Shown in pieces: positions 42,866-52,954 of a stretch of 64,000 nucleotides of DNA. Source of the DNA: a virus; the IMG/VR virus record IMGVR_UViG_3300023210_003077, positions 1 through 64,000 of that record; one strand, written 5' to 3'. The notes beneath the pieces were generated by a model, which saw only the letters and a list, made by a program, of their open reading frames with translations, did no database searches and was not told where the DNA came from. The translations under genes and the position numbers were made by a program. Each line of letters begins with the position of its first letter. Positions within the stretch are counted from its first letter, which is position 1.

Positions 42866-43339
42866 ATGATTCACATAAACAAAAACATTATTAATGATAT
42901 AACATTTATGAATAAGAATATATCACTCTTTAAAAAGATCAAACTCTTTAGATCTTATAAAAAGATTTTAAAGGAAATACAATTTGAACTAGAGCCAAAA
43001 TTCAATGTTAGAATTGATAGTGCTAAGAGAATTTACACAGTACTTAACGTACCAGAAGATTTAATAGGGGAAAATTTTTCACTTAAAAAGGCAGATATAG
43101 ATAAAATATCAGAAACCTACATAAAAGAATATACATCAGAATTATCAAAGTATTTATCTTCAAAAGGACTACTAGAACTTTATGATGTTTATAAGATTGA
43201 TAAAGTTGATAAATACTCATACTTAATTGTTGTTGGATTTTCAATTTTTAAGTCAGATAAGTATTACAATAACTTATATTATAAAGTAATACCAACTGCT
43301 GTCGTTTTATCAACGATATTACTATTTTTATTTATATAA
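42866..43339 (+). CDS. Tail-anchored hypothetical membrane protein
   Basis: 157 residues: mixed alpha/beta soluble part with a basic N-terminal third, then a single C-terminal membrane helix (VIPTAVVLSTILLFLFI). It follows the large repeat protein by 12 nt, so it may interact with it. No family is recognised. Confidence 0.5.
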   Translation: MIHINKNIINDITFMNKNISLFKKIKLFRSYKKILKEIQFELEPKFNVRIDSAKRIYTVLNVPEDLIGENFSLKKADIDKISETYIKEYTSELSKYLSSKGLLELYDVYKIDKVDKYSYLIVVGFSIFKSDKYYNNLYYKVIPTAVVLSTILLFLFI

Positions 43340-43393
43340 ATAGTAAACTTTTCATATATACACCTTATAATATAAAAACAAAAACATTAAACA

Positions 43394-43825
43394 ATGGATA
43401 GATTTTACGAACTGTCGGAAGACACAATAAGCGACTTTTATGAGATTTTCAATAAAAAGTCATTCCCTGTATCAATGAAATTTCAATTTCAAGGAGACCA
43501 GAAACAAAAAGCAATCATCAACGTGAGTAAAATACCAGATAAGTATGTAGCAATCATGGATAAGGAATTATTGATTTCAATCAATGAAGATTTATTAACT
43601 GCTTATGATGATGAATCAATAACAATTTTATTCGAACAAGAAATTGATAAAATTAATATTAACATCGATTCTGGTAAAATTAAATTAGTTAGAACAGACC
43701 TTAATACATTCTCTGGATTAGTAAACAAATATGGTGTGGAAAAAGTAGCAAGAGCTAATAAAGTTGAGGAATTGTATCAAGAGCAACAAAAGGATGCTAA
43801 AAGTGACGAAGAATTTATAGTTTAA
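43394..43825 (+). CDS. Conserved-looking phage hypothetical protein
   Basis: 143 residues. Compact sequence with ITILFEQEIDKININIDSGK, then KLVRTDLNTFSGLVNKYG and an acidic helix at the C-terminus. The DLNTFSGLVNKYG motif looks conserved, but I cannot name the family. It opens a run of three plus-strand genes (43394-44792) ended by the terminator at 44814. Confidence 0.5.
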   Translation: MDRFYELSEDTISDFYEIFNKKSFPVSMKFQFQGDQKQKAIINVSKIPDKYVAIMDKELLISINEDLLTAYDDESITILFEQEIDKININIDSGKIKLVRTDLNTFSGLVNKYGVEKVARANKVEELYQEQQKDAKSDEEFIV

Positions 43826-43826
43826 T

Positions 43827-44081
43827 ATGGAAAACAAGATAAAACAAGGTGAAAACCTAGGATATAACTACATCAAAGCTTTAAGAAAAAAGTATGAAGC
43901 AGAAATGGAAGAAGCAAGAGCTAACCTTTCACTATATGTAAACAACTTAGTAGCTATAGGTGAACATTCTGATTTAATGGATGAACATGATAAATGGATT
44001 GAAAAATATACAAACTCAAAAGATAAATTAGAATCATTAAATTCAATATTTGACGAAACAATTTACACAGAAAGAGTATAA
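43827..44081 (+). CDS. Small coiled-coil protein
   Basis: 84 residues, nearly all helical and charged (NYIKALRKKYEAEMEEARAN then LSLYVNNLVAI), with heptad-like spacing of hydrophobics. It starts one base after the previous stop. It is possibly a structural or chaperone protein; no family is recognised. Confidence 0.5.
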   Translation: MENKIKQGENLGYNYIKALRKKYEAEMEEARANLSLYVNNLVAIGEHSDLMDEHDKWIEKYTNSKDKLESLNSIFDETIYTERV

Positions 44082-44111
44082 TAAATATAGATAAAAAATA
44101 AATTAATTAAT

Positions 44112-44792
44112 ATGACACAAATCGAAACAAATGTTATCAAACCAGATGTTACTTTCATGGAAAATGAAATAGAACAACTGTTATTAACACCTGAAAATGA
44201 ATCAGCTCTTGATTCTAAAATAGAAGAAATCAATGATTATATGATAAATAATCATGGTGAAGGTAAATCCGCTGAAGAAAAAGATGAACTTTATAAAAAT
44301 TCACAAATGCTTTGGAAAGAATTGTCGGTTGTTATGACAAATGCGAAATATAATTTTCACCTAAACAGAAAACAATATAAATTCTTAACTGATTTAATTC
44401 TTAAGCATTTAGAATATGATACAAATACTGTATTCTTTGCTATCGAACTAACAGAATTATTAGGTGGTATGAAAGAAGCTAAATACACAAATGATACAGA
44501 CCTAGTATCTTTTCCTGTAAACGCAACTGAGATAACATATATCTATCACTTAATATCAGAGCATAAAGTAAAAGGACTTACAAACGCAGCTTATTACTTC
44601 GCACAAGTTCTACGTAGAATTGGAGCAATCAGTAAAGTATTTAATTACTATGATGCTACAGCTAAGAATCTTTCAACTCAAATACAAGACTGGGTACTTT
44701 CTTTTGAAGAGGGTGTTAATATCGCACCACCAGTAGCTAAAGAGGTTGAATCGGAAGTTGTTGAAGCAAACGTTGTTGAACCAAACAACTAA
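44112..44792 (+). CDS. Helical hypothetical protein
   Basis: 226 residues, predicted mostly alpha-helical, with an acidic N-terminus and a Val/Glu/Pro-rich C-terminal tail (PPVAKEVESEVVEANVVEPN). The middle has LNRKQYKFLTDLILKHLEYD. No family is recognised. Last gene before a strong terminator, with the 1955-residue tail protein convergent beyond. Confidence 0.5.
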   Translation: MTQIETNVIKPDVTFMENEIEQLLLTPENESALDSKIEEINDYMINNHGEGKSAEEKDELYKNSQMLWKELSVVMTNAKYNFHLNRKQYKFLTDLILKHLEYDTNTVFFAIELTELLGGMKEAKYTNDTDLVSFPVNATEITYIYHLISEHKVKGLTNAAYYFAQVLRRIGAISKVFNYYDATAKNLSTQIQDWVLSFEEGVNIAPPVAKEVESEVVEANVVEPNN

Positions 44793-44813
44793 ATAATAGA
44801 ATAAACAATAAAT

Positions 44814-44847
44814 AAAAACCCCATCATTTTTATGATGGGGTTTTTTT
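44814..44847. terminator. Bidirectional terminator
   Basis: AAAAACCCCATCAT-TTTT-ATGATGGGGTTTTTTT is a perfect hairpin with A and T runs between convergent genes. The remaining ~115 bp to 44962 hold no ORF or RNA that I can support. Confidence 0.9.
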
Positions 44848-44962
44848 ATGATGTTTAGTTTTACTAAAAACCGTATATGTCTGGAAACGTGTACCATTAA
44901 ATTAATCGAGCGTTAGGTAAAATATTCAACTTTTGATGAGCTATTATTTTGGATTCGAAACA

Positions 44963-47900
44963 CTACGGCGAAATATTTGGAATTCCTCCACGGCCGGGTG
45001 GTGGTAGTACTGGTGGCTCACCATGTGGGTTTCCATGCCCACCATGGAAAGGAATTGCTGGTTGTTCTCCATAAACTGGTGGTATTGGCTCAAAAGGACC
45101 AATTGGATCAATAGGATTATATGGTTCTGTTAAATCTTTCAATCCTCTAATTTCATAATTTTTTTTATCACTATAAACACTACCATATCCATTATCTGAT
45201 GTAACTTCAATGACTATAAACGGGTCAATATTTGAATCAATAATGAAATTAAATGGTAACAAATCATCACCAGATCTAAATTCATTTATAGTCTGTACAG
45301 GATCATAATCAAGTTGCCTCCACTCAGTAACATCTAACCAATTTCCTGGATCTAAATTAGGACTGATGATTGATTGTGTATTACCTAAACCACTATAAAC
45401 ATAAAAATCTCTTCTATATTGAACTATATTAGTTAATTGGTAACCATCAGTAGCATTCCACTCAGTAGCATTTTCATATTTTCTAGGATTTTTAACCTTA
45501 TTGTTATCAATAACAGACTCATATAATTTATCATAATAAGTAACCTTATCACCGGTAATATAAGTTTTAAAAGGAGCCCATTCTTTATAAGTTTTATAAG
45601 TTCTTATTTTAATATTAAAATAATCAGGAAGAACCAAATTAGAACCATTAAAAGTTTTAGGCTTTTCTAATAATGTCTCCGATGGTGTAATCTCAGCACC
45701 AACTCCAGGTATTATTGAATAAAAATCAAGAACACAATCATAAACAGTAGATCCACTATTAACAGGAGATAAATAAGACTCATTTAATTTAAATGTTATC
45801 GGTGTCATTTCTTGATTTATATTAAATATTCTAACATCATGTACCTTGTGTACTATATAAGTACCATTATTTATATAAGATTTACCTGTTATATCCATTA
45901 TCTTATGTGTCAATGGGATAATATTATTCTTAAGCCAAAATTTCAATCCTTGTAATTTTATAATAATTTCATCAATACTATAACTGAGTACATTATTACC
46001 CTCTTTATCTGTTATAAAATATGTTAAATTAAATAAATTTGTACCATCAAATTTATTATTCGGCATTGTGTGTTTTATGAAGTCATTTTCTTCCCAACCA
46101 TCAACACTATTATCAAATATATCAGGTATTTCAACCTTAAACAACTTAGAGAAATTCTCGGAAGCTGGATCAACATTTTTATAATATTCATTCAATTGTA
46201 AATCATTATAACCAAAGTAATTAATCGCATTTATAATAGACTTATAAGCTCCGATATAAGGATATATCAAATGTTTCATCATCAACATCTCCTTTCTCTT
46301 CTTATTGAGATAAGGCCAGTCTATACCACCCTCTAATATATCATACTCCTTGAATATAAAAACTTCATTTGGACCAATTAATTTACCAACATTACCCAAT
46401 TCTACTTTAAATCGAATATCTTCCTCCTCTGTCTCAGCATAGGTTGTGAACCTACCTATTTCTCTATCAACAACCTTTATACTTAAATCTAAATAAGTAT
46501 TAGTACCGACAAATGGATAATCCGATATAACAGTATTTTCATACTCTATGAAGTCATAAGATAGATTAAAGAAATCCACAACTAACGTCTTGGTATAAAC
46601 CTCCCTAACCTTCAAAAGAATACCATTATTACCAGATATATACTGATTTTCATCATTCATAGTATCCTTTAAATAAACAACAATATGTTGACCAGGTTTT
46701 AATCCCTTTTTAGTAAATGTTTCAATTGATGATTCTAATATTGTTAATTGACCTCTTTTATTCTCATTATTAATATCCAAAGTTTCAAGTGTAATACTAT
46801 TCACAGTATCCGATATAATATCGAAATAAATTTCTTCTTTCTTATACAATTGCAATACAGATCTTAAAGCACCTGGATTTTCAGATTTGAATCCCAAAAA
46901 TAATTGCAAAGGTTCTACATCAGTTGAAATATCATCCTCATCATCAACATAACTTAATGTTTGTTCGACCTTATCGAATATAGTTTGTTGGTATTGTGAC
47001 AAAGATACCTTACTAATATCACTATTTGGATATTTATTAAGAACTACTTCTGTTAAAGGTCTTTCACCAATATAAGAATATGATCCAGTTGTGGTTCTAT
47101 CTAATTGAATACCACTAAAATCATATAAGAAGAATTGAGGAACATTATCAGAAAGCCACCTCCAATAATACTTAACAGAGACATCACCCTCAAAATTTTC
47201 TCTCGGTCTTCTCATATAATCTCTGGTTTTTAACCAAATACTTTCTCTTTGTTCATAATCTGGATCCAAAGTACCGTATTGATTATCCTCAATTGTATCA
47301 TATGTTGGTGGTAATAAATTTATAACACCACCAAGCTCAACATCAAGCTCAACGACTGAGTTTATAGATGGCTGTATTGCCCATATAGATTTTCTTTCAG
47401 GATTATAAACTAATTTTGTCGTCTGTGCGCTCACAGGAGCGGTATATTTAACAGTACCATCAACACCATCCAAAACCAGTATATTATCATATGTTTGTGA
47501 TGATAAATAAACATCACCATCAAATTGATTTATCATTAAATACCCATAATTAGAAACACCGGTTTGTAAATAAAAATCAGTATCTAAATTCATTCTAGTA
47601 AAATTTGTAGATGAATCGGATACGTTCATCTCACCAGTTATATTATTAAATATAACATCATTGAATGCTTGTGATGGTAAAGCAATCGATTGTGTAGCGC
47701 CATTATCTATTTTCCATAAACTAGCAGATCCATAAACATATATACCCTCATTAACCGGTTCATAAAAAATCGAATGTGTTAATCCAGTAACACCATAACT
47801 CGTCTGAAATGTTCTTGTTAAACCATCTATTCTAACTACCAAATCAGCATTAGTTGTAATATACATATCACCTTCAAAATCATTAAATACCATTTTTCCC

Positions 47901-50830
47901 GTCTTAGTATCTAATGGTGATGGTGTTGTCAGATTATGATTTGGTATATTAGTTAAATTATTATATTCCCAAATATCAATATATGGTATATTATCATATG
48001 TAACATAAACATCACCATTTATTGGATTCATCCCGATATCAAAAGCGTCATTAGATAAAGAAATTGTGTTAATCAAGGTATTAATAAGAGGATCAACAAC
48101 ATAAATACTGTTTTTAGATAAACAGTAAAGATAATTATTTATAGGGTTAAATTCAACCTCTATACTTTGTGTATTACCTGGTAAAGCAACTGTTGTTATA
48201 TATTGTCCTATATAAGCATCTATAACAACTAATTCATCTCCATAAGCATACATAGAATTAGATAACTGAACATATTTAATATCAACTAATCCGGTAGTCC
48301 CAGAGAAAGAATTTAAATCATATTCATTAACCACATATTCATTCAGATTATATGATAAAGAGAACATATTCAAATCGAAGGAGCTCATTGGTAATCCTGG
48401 AGAAGCACCATCATCACCTCCGCCAAACGCACCACCCTCAGATTGAGTTGGTACAATTATTGGCTGGCAACCAGTTTGGCCAAAACCATAATCAAATGCT
48501 AATGTAACAAAAGCTGATGAATTACAAATACTATCGGTTAATCCCCAAAAAGGTCCTTGATAACTCAAATTCAGCACCTGTGGGTCTAAAAATTGTATAT
48601 TAAAATCTTGATTAACATATGGATGGTATGTATTGTTTATAGCAAATACCATACCCGTAGCGAACCCAGAATCCTCAAATGATGTTAATGATGTATCAGG
48701 TAGTAAAACCTCATTAGAAGCTATTAACATACCATGATTACCTAATATCTTTTCTGTTATTATATAATCTTGTAAACCCGGTATATTTAATTTACCAGTA
48801 GTTATTGTATAATCTAGTCTTCTACCCAAATGCTTAATATCAAATTTCAATAAATTATTAATATTTGTTACGAAAATCTCGAAGCTGACTAATATCTCAG
48901 AATGTTTTTCCATCCAAGCTGATAAAGTAGATGGGATATCCGGAAGTAATCCACTATAAATTGTTTGTTGTGAATATGATTCATCATTTATTATGATATT
49001 TAAAAATGGTCCCATGTCATCGAACAAAACTCTAGAGTGTTCTATATGATAATTTGCTGTTATACCAACCTCAACATTATTTATATCAAGTGGAACATTA
49101 GGATATTCTGTTCTCAAAACAATTGAATTATAAAATACAGAAGTATAATTACCTACATATTTTAATTCAGCTATTATACCTAATGATAATAATCTTAAAT
49201 ACCACCGTGATAACCAAGATCTTAAAGTTCTATCTATTGTTCTTTCCATATCAATGATTGATCCGGTATAAATAAAGGCAACTTCTTCATCATATATCAT
49301 TTTATTGACCTCGACCAGTATACCAAATTCATCAATATCAGTAAAAACAATATTATATTTGAAATTCTCAGATATATCATAATTTAATTCATAATTTAAT
49401 TCTTCTTCAACCTCAACCAATCTCTCAGAAGTTTTTAATTCAGAGCCGATGGAATAGGTAGCACCTATTTCACTATGATAAAAGTTAACTTTAGCATAAT
49501 CACTAGGATAAATTAAATCAGATTTTAATGTATTATTTTTATAAAATAAATCAATATTAAATATTTTAAGATCTTCTTTATATTTATCAGCAGCAGACGC
49601 TAATGTAACAGCAGCTGAACTAGTCCAACCAGTATAAAAATAATATCTATCTGTTGTTAAATATATCTGAGCAGATAATAAAGATTCTGCAACCGTGGAC
49701 TGTTCAACTTTAACATAAGTTGGGTTAGACCAATAATTAGTATTTAAAGGTGTTACAAAGGATGTTGTTTGTGATGCAAAGCTTTGTGTATAACCTTTTA
49801 CACATTCATATATTCTATTATTGAATAAAACTTGAGACTGTGTAGCATAATATGTTAATTGTGTGTTACCAGCAAATGTTGGTATATTAGAAACTCTTAA
49901 AAAATTTTGATTATCAACAGATCCTATAATTTTGAATTCCGTACCAGATTTTAGTATATGTGGGTAATTAAAAACGTTATTTATATAGATTCTACTATCA
50001 GTAGTTATACTTAACCCTCCTTCATACACCTTAGGTATATCAGTTTTTGTTATAACTTCTATTATAAAATTTGAATCATCGGGTAAATTAGAATTGTTTG
50101 TTGAGAATTCAAAATGAACTTGATCTGTAACATCTATATTCTCAACAGAGACTACCGAATCATTAAATTCAGTATTAACTAAATTTAATTTCTTACCAAC
50201 ATAATATTCATCATAAAAATCCGGCTCTGACCAATCAGATAAATTATTATCATAAGAAGAATCTATATAATTATAAACACCAACAGCATTAATTCCCGTT
50301 ATCGTTTTATTATCATAACTATTCACATCAATATATGATGAATAGTAAGTACTTTCAAATGTAGCATTATCCATCTGCCCAATAATCATAATAGCATTTT
50401 TCTTACTACTAACAACAGCATATGTTTGGTTAATATTATTAAACTCAAATAAAGGACTATTAAACTTGATAAGTGTTCCTGTTGGGAATTTTGATTCAAA
50501 GTCAATACCATATATCCATTTAGAGTAGAAAGAGGGATCGTTATTAACCGGTTCGATATTTATTATATCTTGGTCATCATACTTAGCACCATATAGGTTT
50601 AAACCATATTCATTAAATAATTGAAACTTTTTAGTTGTTAATTCACCAGGTAATTCAAACTCAAAAGATGGTATATTTTCCATAGTATAAAGACCATAAG
50701 TCTTAAACGTATCTGTTGAATTTTCGTGAAAGAGCATATCTCCTTCGAATCTATCATTAGATTCACTATAATTAAAGTTTAAGTAGTCTCCTTCTTTATT
50801 GAAAAATACAAGATTCTTATGATTTGACAT
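44963..50830 (-). CDS. Giant tail/baseplate protein with beta-propeller and carbohydrate-binding-like modules
   Basis: 1955 residues, the largest gene. Residues ~1-820 are beta-rich with short repeats. Residues ~860-1180 form a beta-propeller of ~40-residue blades of YVTN/NHL type (VEFNPINNYLYCLSKNSIYV, IGMNPINGDVYVTYDNIP and others). Near residue 1800 two ~45-residue modules read YKEWAPFKTYITGDKVTYYD and WNATDGYQLTNIVQYRRDFY, resembling chitin-binding CBM5/12 folds. The last ~50 residues are Pro/Gly-rich (PPVYGEQPAIPFHGGHG). Long beta-rich proteins with sugar-binding modules are typical of baseplate-linked adhesins. The TTAATATATA element at 50853-50862 lies 22 nt upstream. Confidence 0.6.
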   Translation of the reverse strand: MSNHKNLVFFNKEGDYLNFNYSESNDRFEGDMLFHENSTDTFKTYGLYTMENIPSFEFELPGELTTKKFQLFNEYGLNLYGAKYDDQDIINIEPVNNDPSFYSKWIYGIDFESKFPTGTLIKFNSPLFEFNNINQTYAVVSSKKNAIMIIGQMDNATFESTYYSSYIDVNSYDNKTITGINAVGVYNYIDSSYDNNLSDWSEPDFYDEYYVGKKLNLVNTEFNDSVVSVENIDVTDQVHFEFSTNNSNLPDDSNFIIEVITKTDIPKVYEGGLSITTDSRIYINNVFNYPHILKSGTEFKIIGSVDNQNFLRVSNIPTFAGNTQLTYYATQSQVLFNNRIYECVKGYTQSFASQTTSFVTPLNTNYWSNPTYVKVEQSTVAESLLSAQIYLTTDRYYFYTGWTSSAAVTLASAADKYKEDLKIFNIDLFYKNNTLKSDLIYPSDYAKVNFYHSEIGATYSIGSELKTSERLVEVEEELNYELNYDISENFKYNIVFTDIDEFGILVEVNKMIYDEEVAFIYTGSIIDMERTIDRTLRSWLSRWYLRLLSLGIIAELKYVGNYTSVFYNSIVLRTEYPNVPLDINNVEVGITANYHIEHSRVLFDDMGPFLNIIINDESYSQQTIYSGLLPDIPSTLSAWMEKHSEILVSFEIFVTNINNLLKFDIKHLGRRLDYTITTGKLNIPGLQDYIITEKILGNHGMLIASNEVLLPDTSLTSFEDSGFATGMVFAINNTYHPYVNQDFNIQFLDPQVLNLSYQGPFWGLTDSICNSSAFVTLAFDYGFGQTGCQPIIVPTQSEGGAFGGGDDGASPGLPMSSFDLNMFSLSYNLNEYVVNEYDLNSFSGTTGLVDIKYVQLSNSMYAYGDELVVIDAYIGQYITTVALPGNTQSIEVEFNPINNYLYCLSKNSIYVVDPLINTLINTISLSNDAFDIGMNPINGDVYVTYDNIPYIDIWEYNNLTNIPNHNLTTPSPLDTKTGKMVFNDFEGDMYITTNADLVVRIDGLTRTFQTSYGVTGLTHSIFYEPVNEGIYVYGSASLWKIDNGATQSIALPSQAFNDVIFNNITGEMNVSDSSTNFTRMNLDTDFYLQTGVSNYGYLMINQFDGDVYLSSQTYDNILVLDGVDGTVKYTAPVSAQTTKLVYNPERKSIWAIQPSINSVVELDVELGGVINLLPPTYDTIEDNQYGTLDPDYEQRESIWLKTRDYMRRPRENFEGDVSVKYYWRWLSDNVPQFFLYDFSGIQLDRTTTGSYSYIGERPLTEVVLNKYPNSDISKVSLSQYQQTIFDKVEQTLSYVDDEDDISTDVEPLQLFLGFKSENPGALRSVLQLYKKEEIYFDIISDTVNSITLETLDINNENKRGQLTILESSIETFTKKGLKPGQHIVVYLKDTMNDENQYISGNNGILLKVREVYTKTLVVDFFNLSYDFIEYENTVISDYPFVGTNTYLDLSIKVVDREIGRFTTYAETEEEDIRFKVELGNVGKLIGPNEVFIFKEYDILEGGIDWPYLNKKRKEMLMMKHLIYPYIGAYKSIINAINYFGYNDLQLNEYYKNVDPASENFSKLFKVEIPDIFDNSVDGWEENDFIKHTMPNNKFDGTNLFNLTYFITDKEGNNVLSYSIDEIIIKLQGLKFWLKNNIIPLTHKIMDITGKSYINNGTYIVHKVHDVRIFNINQEMTPITFKLNESYLSPVNSGSTVYDCVLDFYSIIPGVGAEITPSETLLEKPKTFNGSNLVLPDYFNIKIRTYKTYKEWAPFKTYITGDKVTYYDKLYESVIDNNKVKNPRKYENATEWNATDGYQLTNIVQYRRDFYVYSGLGNTQSIISPNLDPGNWLDVTEWRQLDYDPVQTINEFRSGDDLLPFNFIIDSNIDPFIVIEVTSDNGYGSVYSDKKNYEIRGLKDLTEPYNPIDPIGPFEPIPPVYGEQPAIPFHGGHGNPHGEPPVLPPPGRGGIPNISP

Positions 50831-50852
50831 CTATTTACATTCCGGTTTTGTT

Positions 50853-50862
50853 TATATATTAA
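50853..50862 (-). promoter_or_regulatory. Promoter-like element of the giant tail gene
   Basis: Minus strand AATTAATATATAAAC. The facing plus-strand gene has its own copy at 50887-50896, ending four bases before its ATG, so the intergenic region carries one box per direction. Confidence 0.5.
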
Positions 50863-50900
50863 TTTTACATTTCTTGATAGAGAAAATTAATATATATGTA

Positions 50901-51275
50901 ATGATAAGAATCGATAGCTATATGGAATTTATAAACGAAGAATTCTTTAGAAAGATATTTAATAAGAAAAAAACAAATAAGTCATCTAAAAAATCAAGAT
51001 TAGATACTTGTTTATTTAACATTTTAGAATTCTTAAAAGATAATGATATTAATGATTGGAATGATTTTATGGGAATGTCACAATTTGATAGAGAAATTGT
51101 TGATAAAATAATTGACCATGAAATAAAAAACTTCGATGAATTAAAGGAAATTAAATTTCTAATAAAATTAGAATTGGCAGATACTCAACAATTAAGAGAG
51201 TTTCTAACTGAATATGAAGATAAAGAAGAGTATGAAAAATGTGCTCAGATAATTAAAAAAATAAGTAGTAAATAA
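50901..51275 (+). CDS. Tagged hypothetical protein
   Basis: 124 residues from the ATG at 50901 (MIRIDSYMEFINEEFF), tag with cut I-N-E|E, identical to the class of site in the capsid protein. An ATG at 50874 is in frame, but that extension runs through the TTAATATATA box. After the tag comes a basic stretch (KKKTNKSSKKSRLD) and a helical domain. First of five consecutive plus-strand tagged genes (50901-52954). Confidence 0.57.
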   Translation: MIRIDSYMEFINEEFFRKIFNKKKTNKSSKKSRLDTCLFNILEFLKDNDINDWNDFMGMSQFDREIVDKIIDHEIKNFDELKEIKFLIKLELADTQQLREFLTEYEDKEEYEKCAQIIKKISSK

Positions 51276-51481
51276 TGAAACACTTAAAGAAATTTAACGA
51301 AAGTGAAGAGTTTAATTGGGATGATGTTCTAAAAAAACAAAGATCTGGAGATAAATGGGAAGAACTTGAAAAGGATATAATCTCAATTGCTGAAAAATAT
51401 GAAGGTGACTTCGGAGTTGACTCTTATGGAGTTGTTGATGCTATGTACCAAGTACTGGAAGGAATGTACCAAAAGAAATAA
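51275..51481 (+). CDS. Small tagged protein
   Basis: 68 residues starting MKHLKKFNESEEFNWDD, strong tag with cut F-N-E|S. The mature part is about 59 acidic helical residues. Start and stop of the flanking genes overlap or nearly touch (1 nt, 8 nt). No family is recognised. Confidence 0.56.
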   Translation: MKHLKKFNESEEFNWDDVLKKQRSGDKWEELEKDIISIAEKYEGDFGVDSYGVVDAMYQVLEGMYQKK

Positions 51482-51489
51482 TTAAAACT

Positions 51490-51909
51490 ATGAAAAAGAT
51501 TAAAAGGTTTAATGAAGCCAAAAAAGAAGAAGAAACACAAGAAATTACATTTGATGCTAAAGAACTAGTTGATAAAGATGTTGAACCTGGATTCACAACA
51601 TCTGTTGAGGACCAAGAAAAGGTTGATAAGGCATTTAAAAAAGAAATGGATAAGATTGTTAAGTTTGAAAACTTCATAACGATTAACATCGATAATATTG
51701 AGAATATTGAGAATATTGATATGGAGAATGAATTAGAAGAAGAAAGTGATGAAACTTTATCAGGAGATTGTGCTTGTTGTGATAATTGCACCGGAGAAGC
51801 TGGCTGTGAATGTGGATGCCCCGGATGCGAATGTGTTGAGAGTGATGGTGTTGGTGTTATTAACTTCTCTGAATTTACAAGTGATGGTGAAAATGAAGTA
51901 GAAGAATGA
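51490..51909 (+). CDS. Tagged protein with dense cysteine cluster
   Basis: 139 residues starting MKKIKRFNEAKKEEE, tag with cut F-N-E|A. Residues ~95-116 hold nine cysteines in CACCDNCTG ... CECGCPGCEC, a metallothionein-like density that probably binds zinc or another metal. The rest is acidic with a short repeat (NIENIENID). No family is recognised. The stop overlaps the next gene by 4 nt. Confidence 0.57.
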   Translation: MKKIKRFNEAKKEEETQEITFDAKELVDKDVEPGFTTSVEDQEKVDKAFKKEMDKIVKFENFITINIDNIENIENIDMENELEEESDETLSGDCACCDNCTGEAGCECGCPGCECVESDGVGVINFSEFTSDGENEVEE

Positions 51910-52475
51910 TACACAAATTTAATCAATATAAAGAAATATCAGAGAATCTAAAATACCATTTAGATAGTTCTAAACCTATAACTGAAAATGTTTTTAGACC
52001 TGGTTCAGATGCTTTTTATGAAGTAATAAAAGAAGCTAGAAAGTTATTCGATTCTAATACTGTTGAATTGTGTGATATAGATAATGAATTATTCGAATCA
52101 ACAGATATTGGTAGGTTCGGAGTGTTTAATAATGAATTAGTACCACTTGATTTACCAATAGAAAATATTCAAGAATTAAATGAAGCAGAGTATAAGGGTA
52201 AAGAAGTTAAATTAAATTATCCTAAAAGAGGCGGGACTAAGAAATATCACGTTTATGTTAAAAACCCAAAGACTGGTAATGTTAAAAAACTTGCCTTTGG
52301 AGATGTACATGGTGGACTAACAGCTAAAGTTAGTAACCCAGATGCTAGAAAGAGCTTCGCGGCTAGACATAAATGCTCAACCAAAAAGGATAGAACAACT
52401 GCTGGATATTGGGCTTGTCGTCTCACGAAATACGGACATCTTTGGAATGGGCGAACCTACCCTGGGTATTGGTAA
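51906..52475 (+). CDS. Tagged virion-protein candidate with conserved C-terminal domain
   Basis: 189 residues starting MIHKFNQYKEISENLKY, a looser tag (cut I-S-E|N). Residues ~100-189 form a basic domain: GGTKKYHVYVKNPKTGNVKK, then SFAARHKCSTKKDRTTAGYW and a C-terminal NGRTYPGYW. I have seen this ARHxC...TxGYWxCR pattern at the end of structural proteins of T4-like phages, but cannot name the family with certainty. Confidence 0.57.
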   Translation: MIHKFNQYKEISENLKYHLDSSKPITENVFRPGSDAFYEVIKEARKLFDSNTVELCDIDNELFESTDIGRFGVFNNELVPLDLPIENIQELNEAEYKGKEVKLNYPKRGGTKKYHVYVKNPKTGNVKKLAFGDVHGGLTAKVSNPDARKSFAARHKCSTKKDRTTAGYWACRLTKYGHLWNGRTYPGYW

Positions 52476-52495
52476 AATATTAGTATTTATAATAA

Positions 52496-52954
52496 ATGAA
52501 ACACTTAGAAACATATAAAATATTCGAAATCGCTAAAATCAAAGAAATTACTTGTGATAACTGTGATTGGAATTGGGAAATTGAAATAAATGATGATAGA
52601 AAATATTTATGTCACCAATGTGGATATGATAATGAATTAAAAGAATTTGATATGAAAGCTTTGAAAGAATGGCAAAATGAAAACCCAGACGTTGTATTAC
52701 CATTTATTGAAGAACAGTTATCAGAGAATACATTTATCAGAGAATTTAAACAAGAAACTGATTCAGGTGAATTTATTTGGCATCGTGATAGAGAAGATAG
52801 AATTATAGAGTCTATAAATGAAACTGATTGGATGATTCAAATCGATAATCAACTTCCAAAAGTAATTGAGGGTATTGTAGAAATACCTATGGGTGTTTAT
52901 CATAGACTAATAAAAGGAAATGGTAACTTAAAGATTAAATTAATTAAGAAATAA
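52496..52954 (+). CDS. Tagged zinc-ribbon and cupin-like protein
   Basis: 152 residues starting MKHLETYKIFEIAKIKE, tag variant with cut I-F-E|I. Residues ~19-50 hold a CxxC...CxxC zinc ribbon (TCDNCDW ... YLCHQCGYD). The C-terminal part has FIWHRDREDRIIESINETDW and VYHRLIKGNGNLKIKLI, an H-x-D...H layout like the phage cupin-type domains. No catalytic role is proposed. It converges on the 52944 gene with an 11-nt overlap. Confidence 0.57.
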   Translation: MKHLETYKIFEIAKIKEITCDNCDWNWEIEINDDRKYLCHQCGYDNELKEFDMKALKEWQNENPDVVLPFIEEQLSENTFIREFKQETDSGEFIWHRDREDRIIESINETDWMIQIDNQLPKVIEGIVEIPMGVYHRLIKGNGNLKIKLIKK

